From NCBI GenBank assembly GCA_035279705.1, contig DATEHG010000139.1, forward strand, positions 1 through 34,412: a stretch of DNA of 34,412 bases, read 5' to 3'. This document shows positions 1-8,506 of the stretch, piece by piece. The DNA comes from DATEHG01 sp035279705 (GTDB lineage Bacteria > Gemmatimonadota > Gemmatimonadetes > Gemmatimonadales > GWC2-71-9). A program made the translations under genes and the position numbers. Position 1 is the stretch's first letter, and each line of letters opens with the position of its first letter. The notes below the pieces were generated by a model. The model ran no database searches, was not told the origin of the DNA, and saw only the letters and a program-made list of their open reading frames with translations.

Positions 1-89
1 GCGCAGAAACCGTCCAGCCACAACGGTCTAGGGGGCTCGGGGGCGGTTGCGCTGGCTGGCGCTTCGCCGCAATTTCGACCTCTCACTCC

Positions 90-1502
90 ATGACATTCGA
101 CCTGTTCGACTCGGCCGGCAAAACCGGCGTCTACGACTGCCTGGAACAACTGGTGATGACCCTGCGGCGCAGCCCCAATGATGCGGCGGCGCGGGACGCC
201 GGTCTCCGGGCGCTGGTGGCCGCCGCCGCAGGCACGGCCACGGTGCTGGAGGCTGGGGTCGAGAACTCCTTCGAGACCGAGCAGCAGAACCTCAAGAGCC
301 GGCTCCTGGCCCGGCGGGTGGACCAGATCACCATTGCCGCCGGCGCCGGGGCTGATGAACTGCTCCGGCTGGCCCGGGCCCTGGCCGATGAGGTCACGCC
401 GCTCGAAAGCAGCGCCGCAATCAAGGTCGAATTGGTGCCGAACCTGCAGCCCCCGCCCCCGCCGCCGGTGGCCAATCCCTCGCCCCGAGCCTCCGATGCC
501 TACCGCACCCCCCGCGGCAGCATCGCCGTGCCCGACGGTTTCGGGCCTCCGCGCCGAGAGTACACCTCCAGCAGCCTCGCCGAATCGATCGCGCAGATCT
601 CCGCCTCGCTGAGCGACGAGCTGCAGCGGGGCGCGTGGCGTGCCGCGCTGCACGATGTGCAGGCGCTGATCCGCCTGGTGCCCGCCGTGCCGGAAAACCA
701 GCGGCGCGGCTTTTCCATCTCGGTGCGGCGCTACCTCACCCGCTCGGTCTTCAACTACTTCATCGATCTTGCCCTCAGGGCGCCGGAGGAACAGCCCCGC
801 CTCGTGGAAGTGTTGCGCTGGACGGGCCTCGACGCGGCGGACGTGGCGCTCGACGTGATCCGCGGCTCGGAGGCCGTGGGCACCCGGGAGTTCCTGTTCG
901 TGATGCTGGGAGAAATGCCCGAGGCGGCCACCCTCGTGATGCCGATGCTGACCAGTCCGCGCTGGCACGAGGCCCGGCACGGCGCCGACCTGGTCGGCCG
1001 GATGGCCTATGTGCCAGCCATTCCCGCGCTGCGGAACCTGCTGGACCATGCCGACGAGCGGGTCGGCTATGCCGCAGTGGAAGCGCTGGGCCGGATTCCG
1101 GACAAGGCCGTGGTCGAACCGTTGCGGCAGGCGCTCACCCACCGCTCGCCGCAGATGCGCATGCTGGCAGGCTGGGCGCTGGGCAACCGCCGCTCGCCGG
1201 CCCTCGCCATGCCGCTGCTCGCCGCCCTCGAACTCGAGCGCGATGGCGATGCCTGGCGCGAACTGCTGACCGCGCTCTCCCAGATCGACTCTCCCGAGTC
1301 CGCCTCGGCGCTGGTGCGGCTGGCGCTGGACAAGAAGACGCTCTTCGGACGGGGCGGACGGCCGACGCAGCAGCGGCTGGAAGTAGTGGGTGCCCTGTCC
1401 CGCGCGGACACCCCCTCGGCCCGGCTGGCGCTGCAGCGGATCGTGCACGAGGGCGATGCGGCGGTGAAGGAAGCCGCGGAGGACGCGCTGAGACTGCAAT
1501 AA
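90..1502 (+). CDS. HEAT-repeat domain protein
   Basis: A 470-residue soluble protein with no signal peptide or membrane segment. Residues 1-115 form an Ala/Leu-rich helical domain. A proline run follows at about 119-133, then a second helical part. From about residue 310 to the end there are HEAT-type helical pairs (for example LRNLLDHADERVGYAAVEALG, followed by a similar LRQALTHRSPQMRMLAGWALG unit). HEAT repeats are protein-protein scaffolds, so a binding or assembly role is inferred; no catalytic motif is visible. The ATG at 90 is the first in-frame start. No clear Shine-Dalgarno precedes it, so it may be leaderless. The gene converges on the one ending at 1579 across a purine/pyrimidine inverted repeat. 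The exact function is unknown. Confidence 0.85.
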   Translation: MTFDLFDSAGKTGVYDCLEQLVMTLRRSPNDAAARDAGLRALVAAAAGTATVLEAGVENSFETEQQNLKSRLLARRVDQITIAAGAGADELLRLARALADEVTPLESSAAIKVELVPNLQPPPPPPVANPSPRASDAYRTPRGSIAVPDGFGPPRREYTSSSLAESIAQISASLSDELQRGAWRAALHDVQALIRLVPAVPENQRRGFSISVRRYLTRSVFNYFIDLALRAPEEQPRLVEVLRWTGLDAADVALDVIRGSEAVGTREFLFVMLGEMPEAATLVMPMLTSPRWHEARHGADLVGRMAYVPAIPALRNLLDHADERVGYAAVEALGRIPDKAVVEPLRQALTHRSPQMRMLAGWALGNRRSPALAMPLLAALELERDGDAWRELLTALSQIDSPESASALVRLALDKKTLFGRGGRPTQQRLEVVGALSRADTPSARLALQRIVHEGDAAVKEAAEDALRLQ

Positions 1503-1503
1503 A

Positions 1504-1576
1504 GCGAAACGCGAAAGGCGAAAAGAGAAAGGAAACCCTCGCCCTTTCTCCTTTCGCTTTTCTCTTTTCGCTTTTC
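1504..1576. terminator. Convergent inverted repeat, probable bidirectional terminator
   Basis: Between the stop codons of two convergent genes lies an almost pure purine tract followed by an almost pure pyrimidine tract. A perfect 13-base inverted repeat pairs GCGAAAAGAGAAA (1518-1530) with TTTCTCTTTTCGC (1559-1571). A shorter alternative pairs GAGAAAGG (1525-1532) with CCTTTCTC (1543-1550). The T-rich 3' arm would serve as a U-tract on the plus strand, and the purine arm would do so for the minus-strand gene. Confidence 0.6.
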
Positions 1577-1578
1577 TC

Positions 1579-2250
1579 CTACTTCTTCACCTCGAAACTC
1601 TCGACATGCAGGCTCAGGTTGTGATTCAGCCTGAGTCCCGCGATCCCTGCCGTGTTGGCCACCGTTCCGCTCCAGACTTCCTTGCCATTGACCAGGAACC
1701 GCACCTTGGCCGCCTCGACGGCCACGCTGATGCCGTTGACCACCGGCCCGTCGGCCTTGCCCTGGACCACGGCGGGAGAGGCGGTCCATCCCTTGGTCAC
1801 ATCATCGGCCTTCGCACCGTTGCGCTGCTTGATCTTCCAGGTCCCGTCACCACGAATCAGGAAGTAGGTGTACGCCTGGCTGGCCCCGTCCAGCCCCTGG
1901 CCGCCGATGAAGACCCCGAAGGCTTCGGCGTGGTCCCCGCTGCCGGGAAAGAGATGGATCTTGGCGTTGACGGTGTAAGGGGCCGACACCTTGTCGGCGG
2001 CCCGGTAGATGATGGCGGCGCTGCCCAGGGTGGCATGCCAGCCGGGCGCCATCGGTTCGAACTTCACGTCGGTGAGCTTGCCCCCCTCGTCCGGCCGGGC
2101 CGACCAGCCGGTGGGGAAGGTGCCACTGCCCTCGATCTTCATCCCGGGATCGTGGGCGTGTTCCTGGGCGCTGAGGGGGGCCACCGCAAGCAGACAGAGC
2201 GGCAGCCACAGGAGGCGGGAGGGTCGGGCGTTATAGCAGCGAGCAGGCAT
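1579..2250 (-). CDS. Secreted DUF1080-like (3-keto-disaccharide hydrolase-like) protein
   Basis: A 223-residue exported protein. Residues 1-28 are a signal peptide (Arg-rich start, LLWLPLCLLAVAPLSA|Q). The mature part alternates beta-strands typical of a LamG/concanavalin-like jelly roll: a FPTGW segment near the start, then WHATLG, AFGVFIGGQ, YTYFLIRGDGTWKIKQRNG, VRFLVNGKEVW and a final LSLHVESFEVKK strand. That strand order resembles the DUF1080 / 3-keto-disaccharide hydrolase group, in which related proteins bind or cut sugars. The family assignment is from pattern only and no catalytic residue can be named. The ATG at 2250 is preceded by GGAG at a somewhat long spacing. It is monocistronic, convergent with the HEAT-repeat gene. 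Confidence 0.75.
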   Translation of the reverse strand: MPARCYNARPSRLLWLPLCLLAVAPLSAQEHAHDPGMKIEGSGTFPTGWSARPDEGGKLTDVKFEPMAPGWHATLGSAAIIYRAADKVSAPYTVNAKIHLFPGSGDHAEAFGVFIGGQGLDGASQAYTYFLIRGDGTWKIKQRNGAKADDVTKGWTASPAVVQGKADGPVVNGISVAVEAAKVRFLVNGKEVWSGTVANTAGIAGLRLNHNLSLHVESFEVKK

Positions 2251-2282
2251 GGCCAGGGCTCCAGTAGGGTCGGGGGTCGATG

Positions 2283-2311
2283 TTGCGGGTGGTTCGCGGC
2301 CGGTGTAACCT
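2283..2311 (+). promoter_or_regulatory. Promoter-like element, TTGCGG-N17-TAACCT
   Basis: A -35-like TTGCGG at 2283-2288 is separated by 17 bases from a -10-like TAACCT at 2306-2311, upstream of the small membrane protein gene at 2357. The shape matches other elements in this window (TTGnnn-N17-TAnnTT or TAnnCT). Confidence 0.4.
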
Positions 2312-2356
2312 ACCCGCCGAAGGGAGTCCGAGTTTCACCCGGTCCGGGAGGGCGTG

Positions 2357-2524
2357 ATGGAGCTGTTCGGTCGGATCTTCGCGGGGATCGGCGCTGCCGC
2401 CATCCTCTTCGCGCTGACCTTCGTGACGCTGCTGGTGGGCGGCCTGGTCAACGGGATGCTGGTCCTCTACGGCGAGAAGACGATCAACGAGTTGCTGGCG
2501 AAGCGCGCCCGGAACAGGAAGTAG
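2357..2524 (+). CDS. Small single-span membrane protein
   Basis: A 55-residue ORF (MELFGRIFAGIGAAAILF...). It has one hydrophobic span at about residues 5-38, followed by a charged C-terminus (YGEKTINELLAKRARNRK). GGAGG at 2347-2351 sits 5 bases before the ATG, a good Shine-Dalgarno, and a promoter-like element lies about 45 bases upstream. A GTG at 2354 could add one residue. The positive C-terminal tail suggests that end lies in the cytoplasm. The length and layout loosely recall small accessory subunits of membrane complexes such as OadG, but no conserved motif supports that. Function unknown. Confidence 0.6.
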   Translation: MELFGRIFAGIGAAAILFALTFVTLLVGGLVNGMLVLYGEKTINELLAKRARNRK

Positions 2525-2536
2525 CCGCCCCGGCGC

Positions 2537-2908
2537 CTATGCCGTTCCGGGCCCCGGCTCGGTTCCGGATGGACGCTCGGGTGTTGATGCCGCCCGCATC
2601 GCCCCCTCGTAGTTGACCTTCAAGGATCCCAGCAGCTCCCTGAGCCCTCGCACCCGCATCTGCTGACCCCCGGTCCGCCGGCCGATGGTCACCATGTTCC
2701 CGGCGGTATCGGCCAGGGCGGCCATGCTCATCTGGGCCGCTCCGGCCTTGATTTCGTCGAGCTGGCGGCACATTCCCCGGATCGCGGCGTCGTCCGCCTG
2801 GAGCACTGCCATCTGCTCGATGACCCGGGCGATGTTGGCGAACTTGAGGGGAAGCTGCTCGAGGAAGCTGATCTGCTGCAGTTGGCGGGACGAGAGTTTC
2901 TGGGCCAT
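2537..2908 (-). CDS. Small helical protein of unknown function
   Basis: A 123-residue, nearly all-helical protein (MAQKLSSRQLQQISFLEQ...). It starts with amphipathic helices. A central part (about 45-75) is rich in Ala and Met, and a Gly-Gly-Gln turn at about 80 is followed by a basic helix (MRVRGLRELLGSLK). The frame stays open upstream to 3103, but that would overlap the divergent efflux gene, so I chose the ATG at 2908. A TACACT hexamer lies 6 bases before it and no Shine-Dalgarno is visible, suggesting a near-leaderless message. The helical layout could suit a histidine-phosphotransfer-like or dimeric bundle, but no phosphorylatable histidine is present, so no function is claimed. Confidence 0.65.
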   Translation of the reverse strand: MAQKLSSRQLQQISFLEQLPLKFANIARVIEQMAVLQADDAAIRGMCRQLDEIKAGAAQMSMAALADTAGNMVTIGRRTGGQQMRVRGLRELLGSLKVNYEGAMRAASTPERPSGTEPGPGTA

Positions 2909-3017
2909 GCTGAAGTGTAGGTAGTCCGGCCGCCGGGGGGGAGGCGGCCCGGCTGAAACCCGGCGGGGCAGGCCCCGTCTGAGTTCGGGTCCCCCGTACG
3001 CATCCCATTCTGTCGGC

Positions 3018-6000
3018 GTGGCCATGAAACTCTCGGACCTGTCGATCCGCCGTCCGGTGCTTGCCAGCATGGTGAGCCTGGCGCTCGTGCTCTTCGGCGC
3101 CATCGGCTACACGCGCCTGTCCGTGCGCGACTACCCCGATATCGATCCCCCGATCATCTCGGTGCGCACGGTGCTGCCGGGCGCCAGCCCGCAGGTCGTC
3201 GAGTCCGCGGTCACGGACGTGCTGGAGGAAGAACTCAGCACCGTTCCCGGCCTCCGCACCCTCACCAGTTCCAGCGCCGAAGAATCCAGCAACATCACCC
3301 TCGAGTTTACCCTCGACCGTAACGTGGACGTGGCTGCCCAGGACGTCCGGGACAAGGTGTCCCGCGTCCGGGGCCGGCTGCCGCGGGACATCGAGGAGCC
3401 GGTGGTGGAAAAGCAGGAGGCCGACGCCCAGCCGTTCTTCTGGCTGGCGCTGTCGGGCGCCAACTACGACCTGCTCCAGCTCTCCGATATCGCGGACCGA
3501 CGGGTCAAGAACCGGCTGCAGAGCCTGCCCGGCGTCGGCAATGCCCAGATCTTCGGCGAGCGCCGCCTGTCGATGCGGGTCTGGCTCTCGGCGAGTGAGC
3601 TCGCGGCCCGCGGTCTCACGGTCGAAGACGTCGAGCAGGCCATCCAGAGCCGGAGCGTCGAAGTGCCGGCCGGCCGCATCGAATCGGCCCGCCGGGAATT
3701 CTCGGTTCGCTCGCTCGGCGAGCTCAAGACGCCGGGCGAGTTCGCGGACCTCGTCGTGTCCAACACCGATGGCCAGATGATCCGGCTGCACGATCTGGGT
3801 CGGGTCGAGCTGGGCGCGCGGGACGAGCGCAGCATGCTCCGCTCCGATGGCGATCCGGCGGTGGCCATCGGCGTCGTGCGCCAGTCGAAGGCCAACCTGA
3901 TCAACGTCGCCAGGGAAATCCGCGACGAGCTTCCGGCCATCCAGGCTTCGCTGCCGCCCGGGGTGAAGATCATGACCGCCTTCGACGGGTCGACATTCGT
4001 GACCCGCTCGATTCGTGAAGCCCAGGAATCGCTGGTGCTGGCGGGCATTCTGGTGGTGCTGATCATTTTCGTGTTCCTGCGGAACCTCCGGGCCACGATC
4101 ATCCCCGGCCTGGCCATCCCGGCCTCGATCATCGCGACCTTCGCGGTGATGTACTTCCTCAACTTCTCGATCAACAACCTGACGCTCCTGGCGCTGACTC
4201 TGGCCATCGGCATCGTGGTAGACGATGCCATCATCGTCCTGGAAAACGCCTACCGGCACCAGGAGGAGCTGGGCGAGGACCCGGTCACCGCGGCCACCAA
4301 CGGCACCCGGGAAATCGGCTTCGCGGTCATAGCCACCACCATCGCGCTGGTGGCGGTGTTCACCCCGCTCGCGTTTCTCAAGGGCAACACCGGCCGGCTG
4401 TTCAACGAGTTCGGCATCGCGGTGGCCGGCTCGGTGATCATCTCGGGATTCGTGGCCCTGACACTCACACCGATGCTGTGCGCTAGGGTACTGCGCATTC
4501 CGAAGCGCCATGGCGTGATGTACCAGGCGCTGGAGAACGGCTTCCTGGCCATCACCGTCGGATACACGAAGGCGCTGGCCTGGGCGCTGCGGCACAAGAC
4601 CGCCATCGTCGGTGGTGCGCTGGTCAGCATCGTGGGCGCCGTTCTGCTGTTCAGGAGCCTCAAGCGCGAGTTCATCCCGTCTGACGACCAGGGATGGTTC
4701 GTGGTGATCATCATCGCACCGGAAGGTTCGTCGCTCGGCTATACCGACGGCTACCAGCGCCAGGTCGAGGACATCCTTCGGAAGACGAAGGACATCCACA
4801 ACGTCTTCAGCGTGGTGAACATCGGCAGCGGGGTGAGCGGCGGGATCGTCTTCGTGAATCTCAACGACTGGTCCGTGCGCAAGCGGTCGGTCCAGGACGT
4901 GCTCAACGAAATCCAGCCCCAGTTCTTTGCCATCCCGGGGATCTTCGCGTTCGCCAACGCTCCGGGTGGCTTCGGAGGCTTCGGCAACCCGGTGGAATTC
5001 GTGGTGCAGAATCCCGACTTCGGCAAGCTGGCGGTCGCCATGGACACGCTGGTCAAGCGGGCCCGTCAGGTCAAAGGGCTTCAGAACGTGGATACCGACC
5101 TGCGCTTCAACAAGCCGCAGCTCTCGGTGAGCTTCGACCGTGACCGCGCGGAAGACATGGGCGTGCCGGTCGGCGAGATTGCCGCCACCCTCCAGGTGCT
5201 GCTGGGCGGCCGGCGGGTCAACACCTTCACCCGCGACAACAAGCTGTACGACGTGATGGTCCAGCTGCTGCCCGACGAACGGGCAACACCCTCGGACCTG
5301 TCCGGCCTCTATGTGCGCGGCAAGGACGGCCAGCTGGTGCAGCTCTCCTCGCTGGTCAAGCCGCAGGAAGGGATCGCCCCGCGGCAGCTCAACCACTTCG
5401 ACCGGATCGCTTCGTTCACGCTGACCGCAGGCCTGGCCCCCGGCTTCACGCTCGGTGAGGCGCTCGATACCCTCAACCGCCTCGCCGCCGAAGTACTGCC
5501 GTCGGGAAGCACCACGGCGCTGGCCGGCGAATCGCGCGAGCTCACGGAGTCCGGCAACGCGCTCTACTTCGCGTTCGGCCTGGCTCTGGTCGTGGTGTTC
5601 ATGGTGCTCGCCAGCCAGTTCGAGTCGCTGGTCCATCCGTTCACGGTACTGCTGGCGGTGCCGCTCGCGGTTACCGGCGCGCTCGCGACGCTCAAGCTCA
5701 CCGGCTCCACCGACAACCTGTACAGCCGCATCGGCATGATCCTGCTGATCGGCCTCGTGACCAAGAACTCGATCCTGCTGGTGGAATACGCCAACCAGCT
5801 CAAGGAAAAGGGATTGAGCGCGCTCGACGCGATGCAGGAATCGGGTCGGATCCGGCTCCGCCCGATCGTGATGACATCCGTCGCCACCATCACCAGCGCC
5901 ATTCCCGTGGCCCTCGGTCTTGGCGCCGGCTCGACCAGCCGCCGGCCGCTGGGCTACGTCATCATCGGCGGGGTCATGTTTTCGACCCTGCTCACGCTCT

Positions 6001-6101
6001 TCCTCGTGCCCGTGGTCTACGTGATCCTCGACCGCCTGCAGAGCCGGAAAAAGGTGCCCGCCGCCGTCGCCGAAGTGCCCGCCCACGTGGAGGCCACGTG
6101 A
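3018..6101 (+). CDS. RND (HAE1/AcrB-type) efflux permease
   Basis: A 1027-residue inner-membrane proton/drug antiporter of the hydrophobe-amphiphile efflux-1 family. It shows the family plan: TM1 (about 12-30), a large periplasmic porter loop, TM2-6, a second large loop and TM7-12. The proton-relay pair Asp402-Asp403 lies in TM4 (IGIVVDDAIIVLENAYRH), and Lys916 in TM10 (GLVTKNSILLVEYANQ), matching AcrB D407/D408 and K940. Length is normal for the family. A GTG at 3018 and an ATG at 3024 are both possible starts; the ATG gives MKLSDLSIRRPVLASM and is the more typical family N-terminus. Its stop overlaps the next gene's GTG (GTGA at 6098-6101). Substrate cannot be read from sequence. Confidence 0.95.
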   Translation: MAMKLSDLSIRRPVLASMVSLALVLFGAIGYTRLSVRDYPDIDPPIISVRTVLPGASPQVVESAVTDVLEEELSTVPGLRTLTSSSAEESSNITLEFTLDRNVDVAAQDVRDKVSRVRGRLPRDIEEPVVEKQEADAQPFFWLALSGANYDLLQLSDIADRRVKNRLQSLPGVGNAQIFGERRLSMRVWLSASELAARGLTVEDVEQAIQSRSVEVPAGRIESARREFSVRSLGELKTPGEFADLVVSNTDGQMIRLHDLGRVELGARDERSMLRSDGDPAVAIGVVRQSKANLINVAREIRDELPAIQASLPPGVKIMTAFDGSTFVTRSIREAQESLVLAGILVVLIIFVFLRNLRATIIPGLAIPASIIATFAVMYFLNFSINNLTLLALTLAIGIVVDDAIIVLENAYRHQEELGEDPVTAATNGTREIGFAVIATTIALVAVFTPLAFLKGNTGRLFNEFGIAVAGSVIISGFVALTLTPMLCARVLRIPKRHGVMYQALENGFLAITVGYTKALAWALRHKTAIVGGALVSIVGAVLLFRSLKREFIPSDDQGWFVVIIIAPEGSSLGYTDGYQRQVEDILRKTKDIHNVFSVVNIGSGVSGGIVFVNLNDWSVRKRSVQDVLNEIQPQFFAIPGIFAFANAPGGFGGFGNPVEFVVQNPDFGKLAVAMDTLVKRARQVKGLQNVDTDLRFNKPQLSVSFDRDRAEDMGVPVGEIAATLQVLLGGRRVNTFTRDNKLYDVMVQLLPDERATPSDLSGLYVRGKDGQLVQLSSLVKPQEGIAPRQLNHFDRIASFTLTAGLAPGFTLGEALDTLNRLAAEVLPSGSTTALAGESRELTESGNALYFAFGLALVVVFMVLASQFESLVHPFTVLLAVPLAVTGALATLKLTGSTDNLYSRIGMILLIGLVTKNSILLVEYANQLKEKGLSALDAMQESGRIRLRPIVMTSVATITSAIPVALGLGAGSTSRRPLGYVIIGGVMFSTLLTLFLVPVVYVILDRLQSRKKVPAAVAEVPAHVEAT

Positions 6102-7387
6102 TCCTCCCGCTGCTGGCGGCGCTGCAGGTGGCGGCCACCGCCACTCCGGTCCTGATTCACGATTCGATTCCGACGCTGACGCTGGCCGAGGCGCTCGAAC
6201 GGGGCGCCGGACTCGATCCCAACTACGTCGCCGCCCTCGGCCATGTCGGCGAGGCGGAGTGGGGCCGCCGCAATGCGGTGCTGGCCTTCGTGGCGCCGGC
6301 GCTCGACGTGTTCAACGACTGGACCTACTACTCGACCGAGTTCTTCAACGTCGGCACCGGGGAAAACCAGCGGAACCTGGTGACCGGCCAGCTCAACCTG
6401 CGGTACGAGATCTTTGCGCTCAGCAAGTTCACCGAGCTGGGCCGGTCGCGCGCGGCACTCGACGCCTCCGAGGCCAGCGAAGTCAAGCAGCGATACCTGG
6501 CCGCGCTGGTGGTGGAGCAGGTGTTCTACCAGGTGCTGGCCGACAAGGCGCTGGCGTCGGTCGCGGCCGAACGGGTCCACCGCGCCGACGAGCAGCTGGC
6601 GGTGGCGCGGGCCCGCGTCCAGAGCGGGGCGGTGGTGCACTCGGATTCACTTCAGCTGCTGCTCGAACTCACCCGGGCCCAGGTCGACCTGCTGCGCAGT
6701 CAGGCGCAGCTACGGGTTTCCCAGCTCGAGCTCGGCCGGCGGACCGGCGCGTCCGATGCGGTGGACGCCGCGCCGCTGGGTGAACCGGTGCCCGACAGCC
6801 TGCCGATCACGCTCGATCAGGCGGTGACCGAGGCGCTGGAAACCGGCCCCGACTGGCGGCTGGCGCGGGCCCAGGCCAGCGCGGCGGAGCATTATCTCAA
6901 GGGGCTCAAGGGCGAGTACCTCCCCAAGCTGGATCTGTCCTTCACGGCGTACCGCTTCGACGATCACTTCTTCCCCAGCGCCCGGTCCGTCTCGGCCATC
7001 GATCTGGTGGTCCGCTGGAATATCTGGGACCTGGGCCGGCGGGAGCTCGCGATCGCGCAGGCCAAAACCACCCGGGACGTGACCCGCGCGGTGAGCCTCG
7101 ACCTGGCCCGCGCCGCGCGCCACGATGTGGCCCTGGCGTACGAGTCGTTCACCACGGCGCGCGCGGCGCTGGATCTCACCACGCAGGGACTCGTGGTGGC
7201 GCAGGAGAACTTCCGGGTGCAGGAGGAGCGCTACCGGGCCGGTGCCGCGACCATCCTGCTGCTGCTCGACGCCCAGGTCGGCCTGACCCAGGCCCAGGCC
7301 GACCAGGTGCAGGCCGTGTTCGTGGCCCGGCTGGCGTGGGCCGGCCTCGAAGCCATCCTCGGCCGCCGCCTTTCTTCTCCAGCTTAG
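6098..7387 (+). CDS. TolC-family outer-membrane efflux channel
   Basis: A 429-residue outer-membrane factor that would form the exit duct of the tripartite pump. It begins with a short signal sequence (MILPLLAALQVAATA). It contains two repeats of the OEP domain, each starting with a LTLAEAL / ITLDQAVTEAL helix (about residues 28 and 242), followed by long Ala/Leu/Gln-rich coiled-coil helices and aromatic-rich barrel strands (for example FFNVGTGENQRNLVTGQLNL and LVVRWNIWDLGRRE). The late motif VQEERYRAGAATILLLLDAQ is typical of TolC proteins. The GTG start overlaps the permease stop by 4 bases, which indicates translational coupling. The adaptor gene follows after 10 bases. Confidence 0.93.
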   Translation: MILPLLAALQVAATATPVLIHDSIPTLTLAEALERGAGLDPNYVAALGHVGEAEWGRRNAVLAFVAPALDVFNDWTYYSTEFFNVGTGENQRNLVTGQLNLRYEIFALSKFTELGRSRAALDASEASEVKQRYLAALVVEQVFYQVLADKALASVAAERVHRADEQLAVARARVQSGAVVHSDSLQLLLELTRAQVDLLRSQAQLRVSQLELGRRTGASDAVDAAPLGEPVPDSLPITLDQAVTEALETGPDWRLARAQASAAEHYLKGLKGEYLPKLDLSFTAYRFDDHFFPSARSVSAIDLVVRWNIWDLGRRELAIAQAKTTRDVTRAVSLDLARAARHDVALAYESFTTARAALDLTTQGLVVAQENFRVQEERYRAGAATILLLLDAQVGLTQAQADQVQAVFVARLAWAGLEAILGRRLSSPA

Positions 7388-7397
7388 GGACCGACCC

Positions 7398-8471
7398 GTG
7401 AAATTCCTTGCGGTGATGTCGTTGCTCGCGCTGCCGCTCGTGGCCTGCAAGGGAAAGCAGGCCGCCCCGGCCGGTGATCCGGCGGCCGGCGGTGGCGGCC
7501 CGCCCGCGATGCCGGTGGAAGTGGCAGCCGCGAAGATGCAGACGGTGGTGGACGCCATCTCGACGACCGGGCAGATCGAGGCGGTACAGTCGATCGAACT
7601 GCGCCCGGACGTGGAAGGCCGGCTCACCGAGATCCAGGTGCAGGAGGGTGCGCCGGTTTCCCAGGGCCAGCCGCTCTTCAAGGTGGACGATGCGGAACTG
7701 AAGGCGCAGGTGGCGCGGGCCGAGGCGGACCGGGACCTGGCGGACCAGGCGCTCAAGCGCACCCAGGAATTGATCGACAAGAATGCCTCATCGGCCGCCG
7801 ACCTCGAGCAGGCGCAAGCCACCGCCAAGGCGCGTGCGGCCGAGCTGGATCTGCTCAAGGTCAGGCTGCAGCGCACGGTGGTCAGGGCGCCGTTCGATGG
7901 CGTCGCCGGGCGGCGTTACGTAAGCCTCGGCGACTACGTGACGACGAGCACCCGGCTGGTGAGTCTCCAGACCGTGGATCCCGAGCGCGCCGCCTTTGCG
8001 ATTCCCGAGCGGTTTGCCAGGCGGCTCCATGTCGGCCAGCGGGTAACGCTGACCGTCGCGGCGATTCCCGGGGCCAGCTACTCGGGCACGGTGGATTTCG
8101 TGGATCCGGTGGTCCAGCTCCCGGCCCGCACCATCCTGGTGAAGGCCAGGGTGCCGAACCCCCGGCGTCAGCTGCAGGCGGGAATGTTCATCGAGGCGTC
8201 GCTGCAGGCCGAGGTGCGGCCCAACGCGGTGGTGGTGCCGGAGGATGCCATCGTGCCGCTGTCGGGCTCGAACTTCGTCTGGGCCGTGCAGGATGGCAAA
8301 GCCTCACGGCGCGACGTTCAGCTCGGTGTCCGCACCAGTGGCTTCGTGGAACTGTTGAGCGGAGTCAAAGCGGGGGAACAGGTCGTGGTGGGCGGCCAGG
8401 AGCGTCTGTTCGACGGCGCGGCGCTCATGCCGAAAGTCGTCGAACGCCCTGCCGCCCCAGCCAAGCCCTGA
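7398..8471 (+). CDS. RND periplasmic adaptor (membrane fusion) lipoprotein
   Basis: A 357-residue adaptor joining the RND permease to the outer-membrane channel. A lipoprotein signal (MKFLAVMSLLALPLVAC) places the lipidated Cys at residue 17. The layout is the standard one: a barrel-sandwich/lipoyl half (LRPDVEGRLTEIQVQEGAPV), an alpha-hairpin rich in Ala, Glu and Gln (about 95-150), the second lipoyl half (VRAPFDGVAGRRYVSLGDYV), a beta-barrel and a membrane-proximal domain. The GTG start at 7398 has AGGGA overlapping the preceding stop codon. It is the third gene of the operon. Adaptors usually come first in such operons, so its last position is unusual. Confidence 0.93.
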   Translation: MKFLAVMSLLALPLVACKGKQAAPAGDPAAGGGGPPAMPVEVAAAKMQTVVDAISTTGQIEAVQSIELRPDVEGRLTEIQVQEGAPVSQGQPLFKVDDAELKAQVARAEADRDLADQALKRTQELIDKNASSAADLEQAQATAKARAAELDLLKVRLQRTVVRAPFDGVAGRRYVSLGDYVTTSTRLVSLQTVDPERAAFAIPERFARRLHVGQRVTLTVAAIPGASYSGTVDFVDPVVQLPARTILVKARVPNPRRQLQAGMFIEASLQAEVRPNAVVVPEDAIVPLSGSNFVWAVQDGKASRRDVQLGVRTSGFVELLSGVKAGEQVVVGGQERLFDGAALMPKVVERPAAPAKP

Positions 8472-8477
8472 ATCGGG

Positions 8478-8506
8478 CCCGCGGCGAGATTCATAACCGC
8501 CGCGGG
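8478..8506. terminator. Perfect hairpin between convergent genes
   Basis: A perfect 9-bp GC-rich inverted repeat pairs CCCGCGGCG (8478-8486) with CGCCGCGGG (8498-8506) around an 11-base A/T-richer loop. It spans the stop codon of the minus-strand TRIC gene and lies just after the adaptor gene. It has no T-run, so it may act as a barrier hairpin or a factor-assisted terminator in both directions. Confidence 0.5.

Noticed and set aside
1..89. Possible end of an upstream gene
   Set aside because: Only 89 bases; a TAG lies near 29-31, but there is too little sequence to identify a coding frame.
2484..6086. A 1200-codon open frame on the minus strand
   Set aside because: It is antisense to the RND permease, is rich in His, Asp, Glu, Arg and Gln with no recognisable domain, and exists because high GC removes stop codons. 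The plus-strand protein has all family motifs.
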